NCBI RefSeq assembly: GCF_037935975.1
Contig: NZ_CP149817.1
Coordinates: 5,270,001 to 5,334,000 of the forward strand
Direction: 5' to 3'
Origin: Teredinibacter turnerae
GTDB lineage: Bacteria > Pseudomonadota > Gammaproteobacteria > Pseudomonadales > Cellvibrionaceae
Length of the DNA: 64,000 bases
Shown here piece by piece: positions 35,960 to 44,914 of the stretch. How positions within the stretch are numbered: the first letter of the stretch is position 1; each line of letters opens with the position of its first letter. The translations under genes were made by a program, and so were the position numbers. The notes under the pieces were generated by a model. The model was not told the origin of the DNA, did no database searches, and was given only the letters and a program-made list of their open reading frames with translations.

Positions 35960-37687
35960 ATGAAATCTTATCGTTGGTTGCCCTTGGGGTTGTGTGTGAT
36001 CTTCGCAATAGTGGCTTGTGGTAGTGAGCCTCAGCGTGTCCACCCTGGGAACTTCGCCGAGCATGCGCTCAAAGTAAACTGGTTCGAATACCAGGGGCAG
36101 GATGAGGTATTTGAACAACCCTTGGCCGCTGGCGAGTACCAAAATCCCATTTTGGCGGGCTTCTACCCAGATCCCAGTATTACTCGCGCCGGGGACAGCT
36201 TTTACCTGGTGACGTCTTCGTTTGCCTATACCCCGGGCATCCCCATTTTTCGCAGTACTGACCTGGTGAACTGGGAGCCGTTAGGGCATGTCCTAACGCG
36301 CACATCGCAGCTGGATATGACCGGCAAAGGCGTGTCGCGCGGTATCTACGCGTCGACGATTCGGTATCACGACGGCACCTTCTACGTGATCAGCACCGAT
36401 GTTGACGGCATTGGCAACTTCATCGTCACCAGCAAAAACCCGGCAGAGGGATGGTCCGATCCGATCCTTCTGCCAGAAGTGCAGGGTATCGACCCCTCGA
36501 TGTTCTTCGATGACGATGGCCGTGTCTACATCACGCACAACGGTGCACCAGACGAGCAGCCCCGCTACAACGGGCACCGGGCGATCTGGATATGGGAGTT
36601 GGACCTGGAGACCATGAAGGTGTTGCCAGATTCCGGCCGGGTGATCGTGAACGGTGGCGTGGATATCAGCCAGGAACCGATCTGGATCGAAGGGCCGCAC
36701 CTGTATAAAGTGGATGATTGGTACTACCTGATGTGCGCGGAAGGTGGCACTTCTCAAGATCACTCAGAAGTGATCTTTCGCAGCCGCAAGCTGACGGAAC
36801 CCTTCTTGCCAGCGACCAACAATCCCATTCTTACCCAGCGCGACTTGCCTGCGGACCGCGAACATCCGATCGCGACTGCTGGTCACGCGGATCTGGTGCA
36901 AACGGCCAACGGCGAATGGTGGGCCGTATTCCTCGCGACGCGCAATTACGACAAGACGTTTTTCAACACCGGGCGAGAGACCTTTCTACTGCCGGTGAGC
37001 TGGGAGAAGGGCTGGCCGCGCATTACCGCACCTGCCGAGGAAATTCCCTATCAGGTCACCGCGCCAAGTGGCTTGCCTCGCACGCAAGGCGCGGTGCCGC
37101 TGACCGGTAACTTCACCCAGCGGGACTACTTTACTGACGGTGAGCTGGATTACGCCTGGAGTACCTTGCGTTCGAATAATCGCGGTTGGCTGCAGCCGGG
37201 TGATGGCGGCGGCCTGTTGCTCAAGGCGTTGCCAGAGGGGCTGGATGGACGCAATCAACCGGCGTTTATCGGTCGTCGTCAACAGCACCAGGATTTTACC
37301 GCTAAGCTGAACATGAATCTGCCGGAAAACGAAGGTGTTCTGGGCGGGCTTGCCCTGTTTCAGAACGACACAGCGCATTTTTTCCTGGCAGTGAAGAAAT
37401 CAGGCACCTACTACCGAGTGGTGCTCGAGAAGGCGTCACAAGGCCCGGTGGATGTCGTTTCCAGCAAAGTTTTTCCGGCAAAGCCTGCGCGAGGGATTAC
37501 CCTTGAAGTGGTGTCCAAAGACAATAAACTGAGTTTTTATTATCAACCCGAGGGCAGTGCCCGCGAACTCATTGGCCGTGCTCACGATGCGCGCGTGCTC
37601 AGTACGCAGTGGGCGGGCGGCTTTGTGGGTACACAGGTAGGTATCCACGCGCGAACGGCGCAATCCATTTTACCGTCTGGGGGGTAA
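35960..37687 (+). CDS. GH43 beta-xylosidase/arabinofuranosidase lipoprotein
   Basis: This is a 575-residue lipoprotein (lipobox AIVAC near 16-20). The five-bladed GH43 domain has all three acids: base Asp in FYPDPSITRAGDSFY, modulator Asp in GIDPSMFFDDDG and acid Glu in WIEGPHLYKV. The C-terminal half (about 375-575) is the beta-sandwich found at the end of GH43 xylosidases (FIGRRQQHQDFTAKLNMNLP, GLALFQNDTAHFFLAV). It likely releases xylose or arabinose from short xylan pieces. ATG at 35960 follows AATAGGT. It is probably cotranscribed with the GH10 gene, and a GC-rich hairpin overlapping its stop codon closes the unit. Confidence 0.93.
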   Translation: MKSYRWLPLGLCVIFAIVACGSEPQRVHPGNFAEHALKVNWFEYQGQDEVFEQPLAAGEYQNPILAGFYPDPSITRAGDSFYLVTSSFAYTPGIPIFRSTDLVNWEPLGHVLTRTSQLDMTGKGVSRGIYASTIRYHDGTFYVISTDVDGIGNFIVTSKNPAEGWSDPILLPEVQGIDPSMFFDDDGRVYITHNGAPDEQPRYNGHRAIWIWELDLETMKVLPDSGRVIVNGGVDISQEPIWIEGPHLYKVDDWYYLMCAEGGTSQDHSEVIFRSRKLTEPFLPATNNPILTQRDLPADREHPIATAGHADLVQTANGEWWAVFLATRNYDKTFFNTGRETFLLPVSWEKGWPRITAPAEEIPYQVTAPSGLPRTQGAVPLTGNFTQRDYFTDGELDYAWSTLRSNNRGWLQPGDGGGLLLKALPEGLDGRNQPAFIGRRQQHQDFTAKLNMNLPENEGVLGGLALFQNDTAHFFLAVKKSGTYYRVVLEKASQGPVDVVSSKVFPAKPARGITLEVVSKDNKLSFYYQPEGSARELIGRAHDARVLSTQWAGGFVGTQVGIHARTAQSILPSGG

Positions 37688-37700
37688 CTGATACCCCCCA
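37678..37700 (+). terminator. Terminator-like hairpin over the GH43 stop codon
   Basis: TGGGGGGTA pairs with TACCCCCCA around a five-base loop, and the TAA stop codon of the GH43 gene is inside the structure. A short T-run (CTTTTT) follows about ten bases later. It separates the xylanase unit from the ABC genes, perhaps incompletely. Confidence 0.6.
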
Positions 37701-37834
37701 CTTGGGATAGCTTTTTCTGCTTGGTTGTATCCTCGGGAGGGGGTTTTTATCTTTTTGTTACTTGTAAGTCGTTATTATGCGATACAGTTTGTAGAAATTT
37801 TCACGCAGACTTCGCGTAAACAACAAGATAACAA

Positions 37835-38515
37835 ATGATAACGATCAAAAATCTCTGCAAAGCCTACGGGGATGAGGCGCAGCGGTTGCAAGTGCTCAAG
37901 GGGTTGGACCTGTCCATCCGCGAGGGTGAACTTGTTTCCATCATGGGCTCATCCGGTTCGGGTAAATCCACCTTGCTGAATATCCTCGGCTTGCTGGATC
38001 GTCACGACAGCGGCGTTTATGAACTGGCGGGGCAGCGGATTGGCAAGCTGAGCGAATCCCAGGCCGCGCAACTGCGTAACCGCTATCTTGGCTTTGTATT
38101 CCAGTCGTTCAATCTGCTGCCTTTTAAAACCGCGCAGGAAAATGTTGCCCTCCCCCTCTATTACCAAAAAGTCTCGCGTAAAAAACGCAATGCATTGGCG
38201 CTCGAATACCTCGAGCGTGTCGGTTTGGCAGAGCGAGCGAATCACCATCCGGGTGAATTATCCGGCGGCCAGAAGCAGCGGGTGGCGTTAGCGCGCGCGC
38301 TGATCACCGACCCGCAGGTGATTCTCGCGGACGAACCTACCGGCGCACTGGATTCCAAAACCTCCGACGAAGTCATGGGCTTGTTTAAGCAAGTCCACAG
38401 CAGCGGTAAAACCATTGTTATCGTCACCCACGAAGACGAGATTGCCGCACAAACACAGCGCTTAATTCACCTCAAAGACGGTCAGATAATCGAAGATCGT
38501 GCCACGGCCGGGTGA
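37835..38515 (+). CDS. ABC transporter ATP-binding protein (MacB/LolD type)
   Basis: This 226-residue ATPase has Walker A (GSSGSGKST, residues about 38-46), Q-loop (VFQSFNLLP), signature (LSGGQKQRVALARAL), Walker B (VILADEPTGALD) and the switch His (IVTHE). It belongs to the MacB/LolD/FtsE group that works with type VII permeases to drive movement of substrates or lipoproteins at the periplasmic face. It is the first gene of a four-gene operon: ATPase, two permeases, adaptor. The next start lies within about 5 bases of its stop, or overlaps it. Confidence 0.95.
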   Translation: MITIKNLCKAYGDEAQRLQVLKGLDLSIREGELVSIMGSSGSGKSTLLNILGLLDRHDSGVYELAGQRIGKLSESQAAQLRNRYLGFVFQSFNLLPFKTAQENVALPLYYQKVSRKKRNALALEYLERVGLAERANHHPGELSGGQKQRVALARALITDPQVILADEPTGALDSKTSDEVMGLFKQVHSSGKTIVIVTHEDEIAAQTQRLIHLKDGQIIEDRATAG

Positions 38516-38519
38516 CGCT

Positions 38520-39776
38520 GTGTTTTTTGACGGACTGCAGGAAATCTATTACAGCCTGAGCAGAAACAAGCTGCGCACATTCCTCACTGCATTTGGGGTG
38601 TTTTGGGGGGTGTTTATGCTGATTTTGTTATTGGGTGCCGGGCGCGGTTTGTCGAATGCCTCGGATAACAGCTTTGGCAGTGACGACCGCACCAGTATCT
38701 GGATCAGTGGCGGGCGCACGGCCCTACCCTATCACGGCCGACCTCCGCGGCGATTAATCGAGTTTACTGAAGACGATATCGCCGCTATTCAGCAAAATAT
38801 TGCGGGCGTGCAATATATATCGGCGGAAAATCGCGCGGGTGAACGCTGGCAGCGCACGGTAAATATCACCTACAAAAACCAGTCGGCTAACTTTGGTGTA
38901 TACGGGGTGGCGGACGACTTCTTTCGTATAAAAAAATACATCGATTACCCCTACGGGCGCACCCTTAACGGTCTGGATGAGCGCGATGCAAGACGGGTTG
39001 CCCTGTTGGGCACGGTGGTGAGCGACCGCCTCTTTGGTGCGGGCGTCAATCCGCTCGGTAAGGAAATAAATTTCCACGGTATTGTGTTCCAGGTGGTGGG
39101 AGTATTTCACGATGAGGCCCGTGAAGGGCGTATGTCTGAACGGGTGTATATCCCGCTTTCCACCTTCCAGAAAACCTTTGGTCGCGCGAATAAGATCGGC
39201 CAGATCACCCTAACGCCAGCGCCAGGCCTCGACCCGATTGCGTTCGAGGAAAAAGTCGTCGCTTTGTTGCGCGAACGCCATGTGGTGTCGCCTGATGATA
39301 CCCGGGCGGTTAACGCGTTTAATTACGCTCGCCAGATGGCGCAGGTCGAGCAGGTGTTCAGCGCTATCGGTGTGTTTATCTGGTTCGTCGGTTTGGGTAC
39401 GCTCACTGCCGGTATTGTCGGTATCAGCAATATCATGATTATTACGGTGAAAGATCGCACCCGCGAAATTGGGGTGCGCAAAGCCCTGGGGGCGACACCG
39501 GCCAGCGTGGTGCTCATGGTATTGAGCGAATCCGTGTTGCTTACCGCAGTGGCTGGCTATTTGGGGCTGGTGCTGGGCGTGGGCCTACTGGAGCTGGTGA
39601 ACCAGGGCTTGGAAGCGAGCAAGGCAAACCTGGCGTATTTTGAGCGCCCGGAAGTGGATTTGTGGATTGCGGCCAAGGCGGTGATTTTACTGGTGGTGTG
39701 CGGTGCCCTGGCCGGGCTGGCGCCGGCAATGCGTGCAGCAAAAATTCTCCCCATCGAAGCCATGCGCGAGGAATAG
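38520..39776 (+). CDS. MacB-type ABC permease (first of two)
   Basis: The permease has about 418 residues in the four-helix layout of the MacB/FtsX family: one helix after the N-terminus (LRTFLTAFGVFWGVFMLILL), a large periplasmic domain (about 50-280) and three C-terminal helices including VGLGTLTAGIVGISNIMIIT and the TREIGVRKALGATPASVV coupling loop. I favour GTG at 38520, because it aligns with the start of the sister permease; GTG at 38499 would overlap the ATPase gene. The ATPase is on a separate chain. Together with the second permease it should form a heterodimer. Confidence 0.93.
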   Translation: MFFDGLQEIYYSLSRNKLRTFLTAFGVFWGVFMLILLLGAGRGLSNASDNSFGSDDRTSIWISGGRTALPYHGRPPRRLIEFTEDDIAAIQQNIAGVQYISAENRAGERWQRTVNITYKNQSANFGVYGVADDFFRIKKYIDYPYGRTLNGLDERDARRVALLGTVVSDRLFGAGVNPLGKEINFHGIVFQVVGVFHDEAREGRMSERVYIPLSTFQKTFGRANKIGQITLTPAPGLDPIAFEEKVVALLRERHVVSPDDTRAVNAFNYARQMAQVEQVFSAIGVFIWFVGLGTLTAGIVGISNIMIITVKDRTREIGVRKALGATPASVVLMVLSESVLLTAVAGYLGLVLGVGLLELVNQGLEASKANLAYFERPEVDLWIAAKAVILLVVCGALAGLAPAMRAAKILPIEAMREE

Positions 39777-39779
39777 CCG

Positions 39780-41033
39780 ATGCCGTTGTTCGATGTGGAT
39801 CTCTGGCAGGAAATTTACGACAGTATCAGCCGTCACAAGCTGCGCACACTGCTCACCGCCTTTGGGGTGTTCTGGGGCATTTTTATGCTGGTAAATCTGG
39901 TGGGCGTGGGCAATGGTCTGCGCAATGGTGCCGAGGCCAGCATGTCACTTAAAAATGGCATTTACGTCTGGTCGGGCCGCCCCACCAGCATGCCTTACAA
40001 AGGTTTGTCCAAAGGCCGCAGTGTCCGCTTGGATGACGACGATATCGCAGCGCTTCGGAACCGGGTGCCCGGTCTCGATGTTATCGCTCCCGGCAACGGC
40101 ATGGGGTCGCAATTTACGGTGCGCGGCACCCGCAACGATTCATTCGAGACTTCGGGTGTGTGGCCCGTGGAAATGGTCACCAAGGGATACGACCTATTGG
40201 CAGGGCGACTGCTGAATGAATTGGACCTTGCGCAATTGCGCAAGGTTGCGGTGATTGGCGAGCGCGTGCAGGAGGTGCTGTTTGCGAAAGATGAAAATCC
40301 CATTGGTGCGATGATCGAAGTTGCCGGCGTGAAATTTAAAGTGGTCGGGGTGGTGCGGCCGCAGGCGCTCAACGGTTGGGCGCAACGGGATATGTCGAAA
40401 ATATTCCTGCCCCACTCCACCCTGCGTAAAACGTTTAATCAAGGCGACCGCATACATGTGTTTACCCTAACCACCCGGCCCGGTTTTGTGCCTGAGGTAG
40501 TCGAACAAAACGTGCTCTCGGTTCTTAAAGAGCGTCACAAGGTACACCCGCAGGACTGGGGCGTTATCGGCAGCTACAACGCCCACAAAGACGTTAAAAA
40601 AGTGGAAGGCCTGTTTACCGGTATCAAAATGTTTAGCTGGTTCGTGGCGGTGGGCACCATTATCGCGGGCGCGGTGGGGGTGGGTAATATCATGTTGATC
40701 ACCGTTGCCGAACGCACCCGGGAAATCGGGGTACGCAAAGCGCTGGGCGCGACGCCGAATTCCATTGTCGGTATGGTGCTCCAGGAGTCGCTGGTTATTA
40801 CCGTGGTCGCCGGCTACAGCGGTCTGGTAGCCGGGGTGTTGACGCTGCAGCTGATCGATACCTTCGCCACCCGCGCGCAAGCCGGGCCCGGCACTTTTAT
40901 TAATCCACAAATTGATTTTTCCACGGCGCTGGTGGCGTTGCTGGTGCTGGTCATTGCCGGTGCTCTCGCCGCCGTATTGCCAGCCAGGAAGGCGGCGGCG
41001 GTCGATCCGGTGATCGCCCTGCAGGACGAATAA
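39780..41033 (+). CDS. MacB-type ABC permease (second of two)
   Basis: This 417-residue paralogue of the preceding gene starts three bases after its stop. The first helix region (ISRHKLRTLLTAFGVFWGIF) and the coupling loop (TREIGVRKALGATPNSIVGM) match the sister closely, while the periplasmic domains have diverged. The two genes look like an old duplication that now gives a heterodimer. MacB-type machines pull substrates from the periplasm towards an outer-membrane channel or extract lipoproteins. No TolC gene is in this window. Confidence 0.93.
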   Translation: MPLFDVDLWQEIYDSISRHKLRTLLTAFGVFWGIFMLVNLVGVGNGLRNGAEASMSLKNGIYVWSGRPTSMPYKGLSKGRSVRLDDDDIAALRNRVPGLDVIAPGNGMGSQFTVRGTRNDSFETSGVWPVEMVTKGYDLLAGRLLNELDLAQLRKVAVIGERVQEVLFAKDENPIGAMIEVAGVKFKVVGVVRPQALNGWAQRDMSKIFLPHSTLRKTFNQGDRIHVFTLTTRPGFVPEVVEQNVLSVLKERHKVHPQDWGVIGSYNAHKDVKKVEGLFTGIKMFSWFVAVGTIIAGAVGVGNIMLITVAERTREIGVRKALGATPNSIVGMVLQESLVITVVAGYSGLVAGVLTLQLIDTFATRAQAGPGTFINPQIDFSTALVALLVLVIAGALAAVLPARKAAAVDPVIALQDE

Positions 41034-41047
41034 CAAGAGATAACAAC

Positions 41048-42121
41048 ATGAAGAAATTTTTTGCCATCTTTTTTGGGGTCGCTACGGTTGGGGTGTTTAT
41101 CTGGACGGCAGTATTTTTGTACCAGAAATCGCAGCAAAAGCCGGTGGTGTACGAGACTCAGCAACCCTTCGTTACGGACATTGTTGTAAAAACGGTGGCG
41201 ACCGGAAAAATTATTCCGCGCAAAGAGGTGGAGGTAAAGTCGCAGGTCTCTGGTGTGGTGGAAACGATTTATGTAGAAGCTGGCCAACCGATTGCGAAGG
41301 ATGCGCTGATCGCAAAAATCCAGATCATCCCCAATATGGAGCGCCTGGTGGCGGCGGAGTCTCGGGTCGAAACGGCACGCCTGCGGCTGGACAATGCAGA
41401 AACTGAGTTGGCGCGGCAGAAGAGTCTGTTTGCAGACCAGTTAATTCCCGAGTTCGAATTCAATAAATACCAATACGATTTTAACCTGCAAAAAGAAGAG
41501 TTGGACGCTGCCGAAAATGCGCTGGCGATTGTGCGCGAGGGGGCATCCCAAAAAGCGGGCAAAATCTCGAATCAGGTAAAAGCGACCTTGCAGGGGCTGA
41601 TCCTGGATATCCCGGTGAAAGAAGGCACCTTCGTGACTGAAACCAACACGTTTAACGCCGGTACCACCATTGCCACCATCGCCAATATGGAAGACATGAT
41701 TTTTGAGGGTACGGTGGATGAGTCGGAGGTGGGCAAAATCAGCGAAGGCATGGATTTACTGTTGAATATCGGTGCGATGGAAAAAGAGCCTTTTGTCGCT
41801 AAGCTCGAATACATCTCGCCCCAGGGCGTCGATGACCAGGGGACCATCAAATTTGAGATCCGCGCGGCAGTGACGCTGCGCAAAAATCACTTCCTGCGTG
41901 CCGGGTATAGCGCTACCGCTGATATTGTGCTCGATCGTGCCGACCAGGTCTTGGCCATTAACGAGCGCCTGCTGTTAGTGGAAGAGGGTAAAACCTATGT
42001 GGAGGTGGAAACGGCACCGCAGGAATTTGTGCGCCGCGAAGTGGCGACCGGGCTTTCCGACGGGATCAATATCGAAATTGTATCGGGCATCGATAAAGAC
42101 GCCCGATTGAAAGTTCGCTAA
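41048..42121 (+). CDS. MacA/HlyD-type periplasmic adaptor
   Basis: This 357-residue adaptor has a single N-terminal membrane anchor (FAIFFGVATVGVFIWTAVFL). The biotinyl-lipoyl-like hybrid motif is split as VEVKSQVSGVVETIYVEAGQ and ILDIPVKEGTFV, with an alpha-helical hairpin between them (about 100-185, LRLDNAETELARQKSLFADQ). A beta-barrel and a membrane-proximal domain follow. The ATG follows AACAAGAGAT. It links the ABC permeases to an outer-membrane factor. The position in the middle of the xylan locus suggests that the exported substrate may relate to surface glycan use, but this is only context. Confidence 0.92.
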   Translation: MKKFFAIFFGVATVGVFIWTAVFLYQKSQQKPVVYETQQPFVTDIVVKTVATGKIIPRKEVEVKSQVSGVVETIYVEAGQPIAKDALIAKIQIIPNMERLVAAESRVETARLRLDNAETELARQKSLFADQLIPEFEFNKYQYDFNLQKEELDAAENALAIVREGASQKAGKISNQVKATLQGLILDIPVKEGTFVTETNTFNAGTTIATIANMEDMIFEGTVDESEVGKISEGMDLLLNIGAMEKEPFVAKLEYISPQGVDDQGTIKFEIRAAVTLRKNHFLRAGYSATADIVLDRADQVLAINERLLLVEEGKTYVEVETAPQEFVRREVATGLSDGINIEIVSGIDKDARLKVR

Positions 42122-42226
42122 GGCTGTGGCTGCCGGTTTTAATTTCGGCAGCTACCGCGTGACCAACAGTGCCTTGCTCAGCGATACCACACGCAACTGC
42201 ACCACACGCGACCACACCACACCCAA

Positions 42227-42973
42227 CTAAACCTCGAACGTAAAACCCTGTTCGGTGAGTTTCTCGTAGGCGTCTTTATCGAAGCGGTAGAGGTTGGCCG
42301 CGCGATGAGCGACGCCCTGCTGCTTTTCATTGCAGGGTTTTAGCAGATTCATTTTCATGATTTTGCGCCGGAAATTGGGCTTGTCGAGTTTGATATCGAG
42401 AATCGCCTCGTACAATTCCTGCAATTGCAGCAGGGTGAATTTCTCGGGCAGCAAATTGAAGCCAATCGGTTTGTGCCGCACCTGATGCTTCAAAAATTCG
42501 ATACCGTAATCGAGAATATGCTGGTGGTCGAACACCACTGGCGGAGTATCGTGAATGTTGTACCAGGCTGCATCGGATGCACTGAAGCCCGCCATCAATG
42601 CATAATCGTCGGCACTCACCAGAGCGTAATAGGCAATGGTAACCACTCGCTCTGCCGGGTAGCGATCAACTTTACCGAAGGTTTTTAACTGCTCGAGATA
42701 CGGATGGCTGATCCCGGTAAGGTCCTTCAGCAATCGCGTAGCTGCTTCGCGCAGGTCTTCTTCCAGCTTAATCCAGCCGCCGGGCAAAGCCCAGTGCCCC
42801 TTGCGGATACCCTCGCCGTGTTTAATCAGCAATATTTTCAGTTCATTGCCATCGAGCCCAAAAATCAAGTTGTCGATAGACAACCCGCGCATCACCCCTT
42901 CGGGCGGGGGGAAGGGTTCGAGTTCTTCATCTTCCTGGATTATTTCGGAACCATGTTCGAAGCTGTGCGACAC
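42227..42973 (-). CDS. Nudix-related transcriptional regulator (NrtR-like) of sugar catabolism
   Basis: The 248-residue regulator has a Nudix fold at about 30-160 and a winged-helix domain at about 165-240 (FTLLQLQELYEAILDIKLDK, then PNFRRKIMKMNLL), the NrtR architecture. The Nudix box is degenerate: it reads GGWIKLEEDLREAATRLLKD and lacks the catalytic REXXEE, which fits ligand sensing rather than hydrolysis. NrtR-like proteins regulate NAD or sugar genes. Here it is divergent from xylB-epimerase-xylA, so a role as xylose regulator, sensing a sugar or sugar phosphate, is the natural inference. The start is GTG at 42971-42973. Two similar sites in the intergenic region are candidate operators. 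Confidence 0.85.
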   Translation of the reverse strand: MSHSFEHGSEIIQEDEELEPFPPPEGVMRGLSIDNLIFGLDGNELKILLIKHGEGIRKGHWALPGGWIKLEEDLREAATRLLKDLTGISHPYLEQLKTFGKVDRYPAERVVTIAYYALVSADDYALMAGFSASDAAWYNIHDTPPVVFDHQHILDYGIEFLKHQVRHKPIGFNLLPEKFTLLQLQELYEAILDIKLDKPNFRRKIMKMNLLKPCNEKQQGVAHRAANLYRFDKDAYEKLTEQGFTFEV

Positions 42974-43008
42974 GTTGAATAAAGCCCTGAGTTTTGTCCT
43001 GATTAATT

Positions 43009-43025
43009 ATTTGACCGTCGATAAG
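43009..43025 (-). promoter_or_regulatory. Candidate Nudix-regulator site 1 (CTTATCGACGGTCAAAT)
   Basis: Read on the minus strand this 17-mer begins CTTATCGACGGTC. It shares the pattern CTTATYGWCGRTYWRA with the site in the xylB promoter (43257-43273). It lies 36 bases upstream of the regulator's own start, as expected for autoregulation. Only two copies exist here, so the pattern is tentative. Confidence 0.35.
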
Positions 43026-43251
43026 TGAACGACAGATTGACGGGGCAGCCTTTGCCCGAATGTTATATATTTCCGGTTTTGGCATGCGATAGGCCGACTA
43101 GTGGCTCGAAGCCAAGCTCTGCACGGCGTTTGCGGTTCGAAAAGCCCCCGGACGACTGCAGAAAACTGCAATCAAGTTTGCCATAATAACGCGGTTTGTC
43201 CGCAGGCAGGTAAAATACGACAGCTTTTTAGAGTGGGAGCGCGTGGTTCTG

Positions 43252-43281
43252 TTGTGGTCAAATCGACAATAAGAGTATAAT
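43252..43281 (+). promoter_or_regulatory. xylB promoter with embedded candidate operator (site 2)
   Basis: A perfect TATAAT lies at 43276-43281, with TTGTGG at 43252-43257, eighteen bases apart. The spacer contains GTCAAATCGACAATAAG (43257-43273), whose reverse complement starts CTTATTGTCGATT and matches the regulator-proximal site. A protein bound there would block RNA polymerase. The leader to xylB would then be about 120 bases. Confidence 0.5.
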
Positions 43282-43410
43282 GCTGCCCCCGCCCAACCCG
43301 CCAAAAGCCAATCTTTTGTTGAGACGCGGTGATTGTCAAGTTTAGGGTGCCGTCGTTAGTTGCATTAGCATTCTCTAGGTCCACTTCACTTCTTCTAAAC
43401 AGGGTAAAAC

Positions 43411-44901
43411 ATGTTATTTCTTGGAATCGACGTCGGCAGTTCATCGGTCAAACTTTCTGTGCTCGATGGCAACAGCGGAAAAGCACTGGCCTCCACCCAG
43501 TATCCGGAAACCGAACTGGAAATCGCCAGTCCTCAATCCGGTTGGGCAGAGCAGAACCCAGAGACCTGGTGGAACTGTATTGTAGAGGGCAGCAAGAAGC
43601 TGTTCAGCGCAGATAACGTCGATGCGAGCAAAATCGAAGCCATTGGCATTTCCTACCAGATGCATGGCCTGGTGATGGTCGATAGCGACCAGCAAGTGCT
43701 GCGTCCTGCCATTATCTGGTGTGACAGCCGCGCGGTGCCCTACGGTGACGCCGCTTTCAATGAGCTGGGCAATGATTACTGTTTCGGCCATCTGCTGAAC
43801 TCCCCAGGTAACTTTACCGCGGCGAAATTGCGTTGGGTGCAGGAAAACGAGCCCGAAACCTTCGCTCGCGTCCACAAAATCATGCTGCCTGGCGACTATG
43901 TCGCAATGAAACTTTCTGGCGTGATCAACTCGACGGCATCGGGTTTGTCCGAAGGGACTTTGTGGGACTTCAAAGACCAGAAAATCGCCGACACACTTCT
44001 CGCCCACTGGGGCATTTCTGCGGACGTTATTCCCGATCTGGTACCTAGTATTGGCGCACAGTCCGAAGTGAACGCTGCCGCAGCTGCCGAGCTTGGCTTG
44101 CGTCCTGGCGTAAAAATTTGTTACCGCGGTGGCGATCAGCCTAACAACGCATTCAGCCTGAATGTATTACAACCGGGCGAAGTTGCCGCTACGGCTGGCA
44201 CCTCCGGGGTTATCTACGGCGTCATCGATAAGCCAGCGTCTGACGAAAAGCAGCGCGTAAATACTTTTTTGCATGTCACCGACAGCGAAGAAGCCAAGCG
44301 CAATGGCGTTTTGGTGTGCGTAAACGGCGCAGGCCGTTCATTCAGCTGGTTGCGTCAGGTTCTCAGTATCGATGGCACTCCCGTCGACTACAATGTGTTG
44401 AACAAAGCGGCGGAAGCCGTGCCGGTTGGCAGTGAAGGTTTGATTTTCCACCCGTTTGGCAATGGCGCTGAGCGCATTTTCCAAAACCGGAATATTGGTG
44501 CCCAATTCACCAAGCTGGAATTGAACCGTCACGGCCTGGGTCATATGGTGCGTTCGGTGCAGGAAGGTATTGTCTTTGCGCTCAACCAGGGCTTCGACGT
44601 GCTCAAGAGCATGGGTGGCAGCGCTGAAGTGGTCCGTGTTGCCAAAGGCAATATGTTCCTCAGCCCGGTATTCGCCCATGCCTTCGCTAACACCACGCAA
44701 GCGGCGGTTGAAGAGTACGAAACCGACGGTGCAGAGGGCGCCGCGCGCGCGGCAGCCATGGGTTGCGGTTTTTACAGCAGCCCGGCCGAAGCGTTTGCAG
44801 GCCTGACGAAAACCGGCGTGATCGAACCTAATCCGGCATTAATTGCCCAATACCAGGATGCATACGGCGCCTGGGTTGAGGCCTTGCCAGTCGCCAACTG
44901 A
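43411..44901 (+). CDS. xylB: Xylulokinase
   Basis: This 496-residue FGGY-family kinase phosphorylates D-xylulose to xylulose-5-phosphate. The N-terminal ATPase fold opens with LFLGIDVGSSSVKLSVLDG; the substrate region has SYQMHGLVMVDSDQQVLRPA and WCDSRA; the C-terminal domain has YRGGDQPNNAFSLNVL and GTSGVIYG, and the late VRVAKGNMFLSPVFAHAFAN. The length is normal. It is first of the xylB-epimerase-xylA unit, downstream of the promoter at 43252 and divergent from the Nudix-type regulator. Confidence 0.95.
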   Translation: MLFLGIDVGSSSVKLSVLDGNSGKALASTQYPETELEIASPQSGWAEQNPETWWNCIVEGSKKLFSADNVDASKIEAIGISYQMHGLVMVDSDQQVLRPAIIWCDSRAVPYGDAAFNELGNDYCFGHLLNSPGNFTAAKLRWVQENEPETFARVHKIMLPGDYVAMKLSGVINSTASGLSEGTLWDFKDQKIADTLLAHWGISADVIPDLVPSIGAQSEVNAAAAAELGLRPGVKICYRGGDQPNNAFSLNVLQPGEVAATAGTSGVIYGVIDKPASDEKQRVNTFLHVTDSEEAKRNGVLVCVNGAGRSFSWLRQVLSIDGTPVDYNVLNKAAEAVPVGSEGLIFHPFGNGAERIFQNRNIGAQFTKLELNRHGLGHMVRSVQEGIVFALNQGFDVLKSMGGSAEVVRVAKGNMFLSPVFAHAFANTTQAAVEEYETDGAEGAARAAAMGCGFYSSPAEAFAGLTKTGVIEPNPALIAQYQDAYGAWVEALPVAN

Positions 44902-44914
44902 GTCGAGCGAATTC

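Noticed and set aside
40467-41036. Minus-strand frame opposite the second ABC permease
   Set aside because: Translation is rich in His, Gln and Arg, typical of an antisense shadow of a membrane protein.
42183-42226. Short CCACACGC-type direct repeats before the Nudix-regulator stop
   Set aside because: Imperfect, low-complexity and too short to call a CRISPR or an iteron array.
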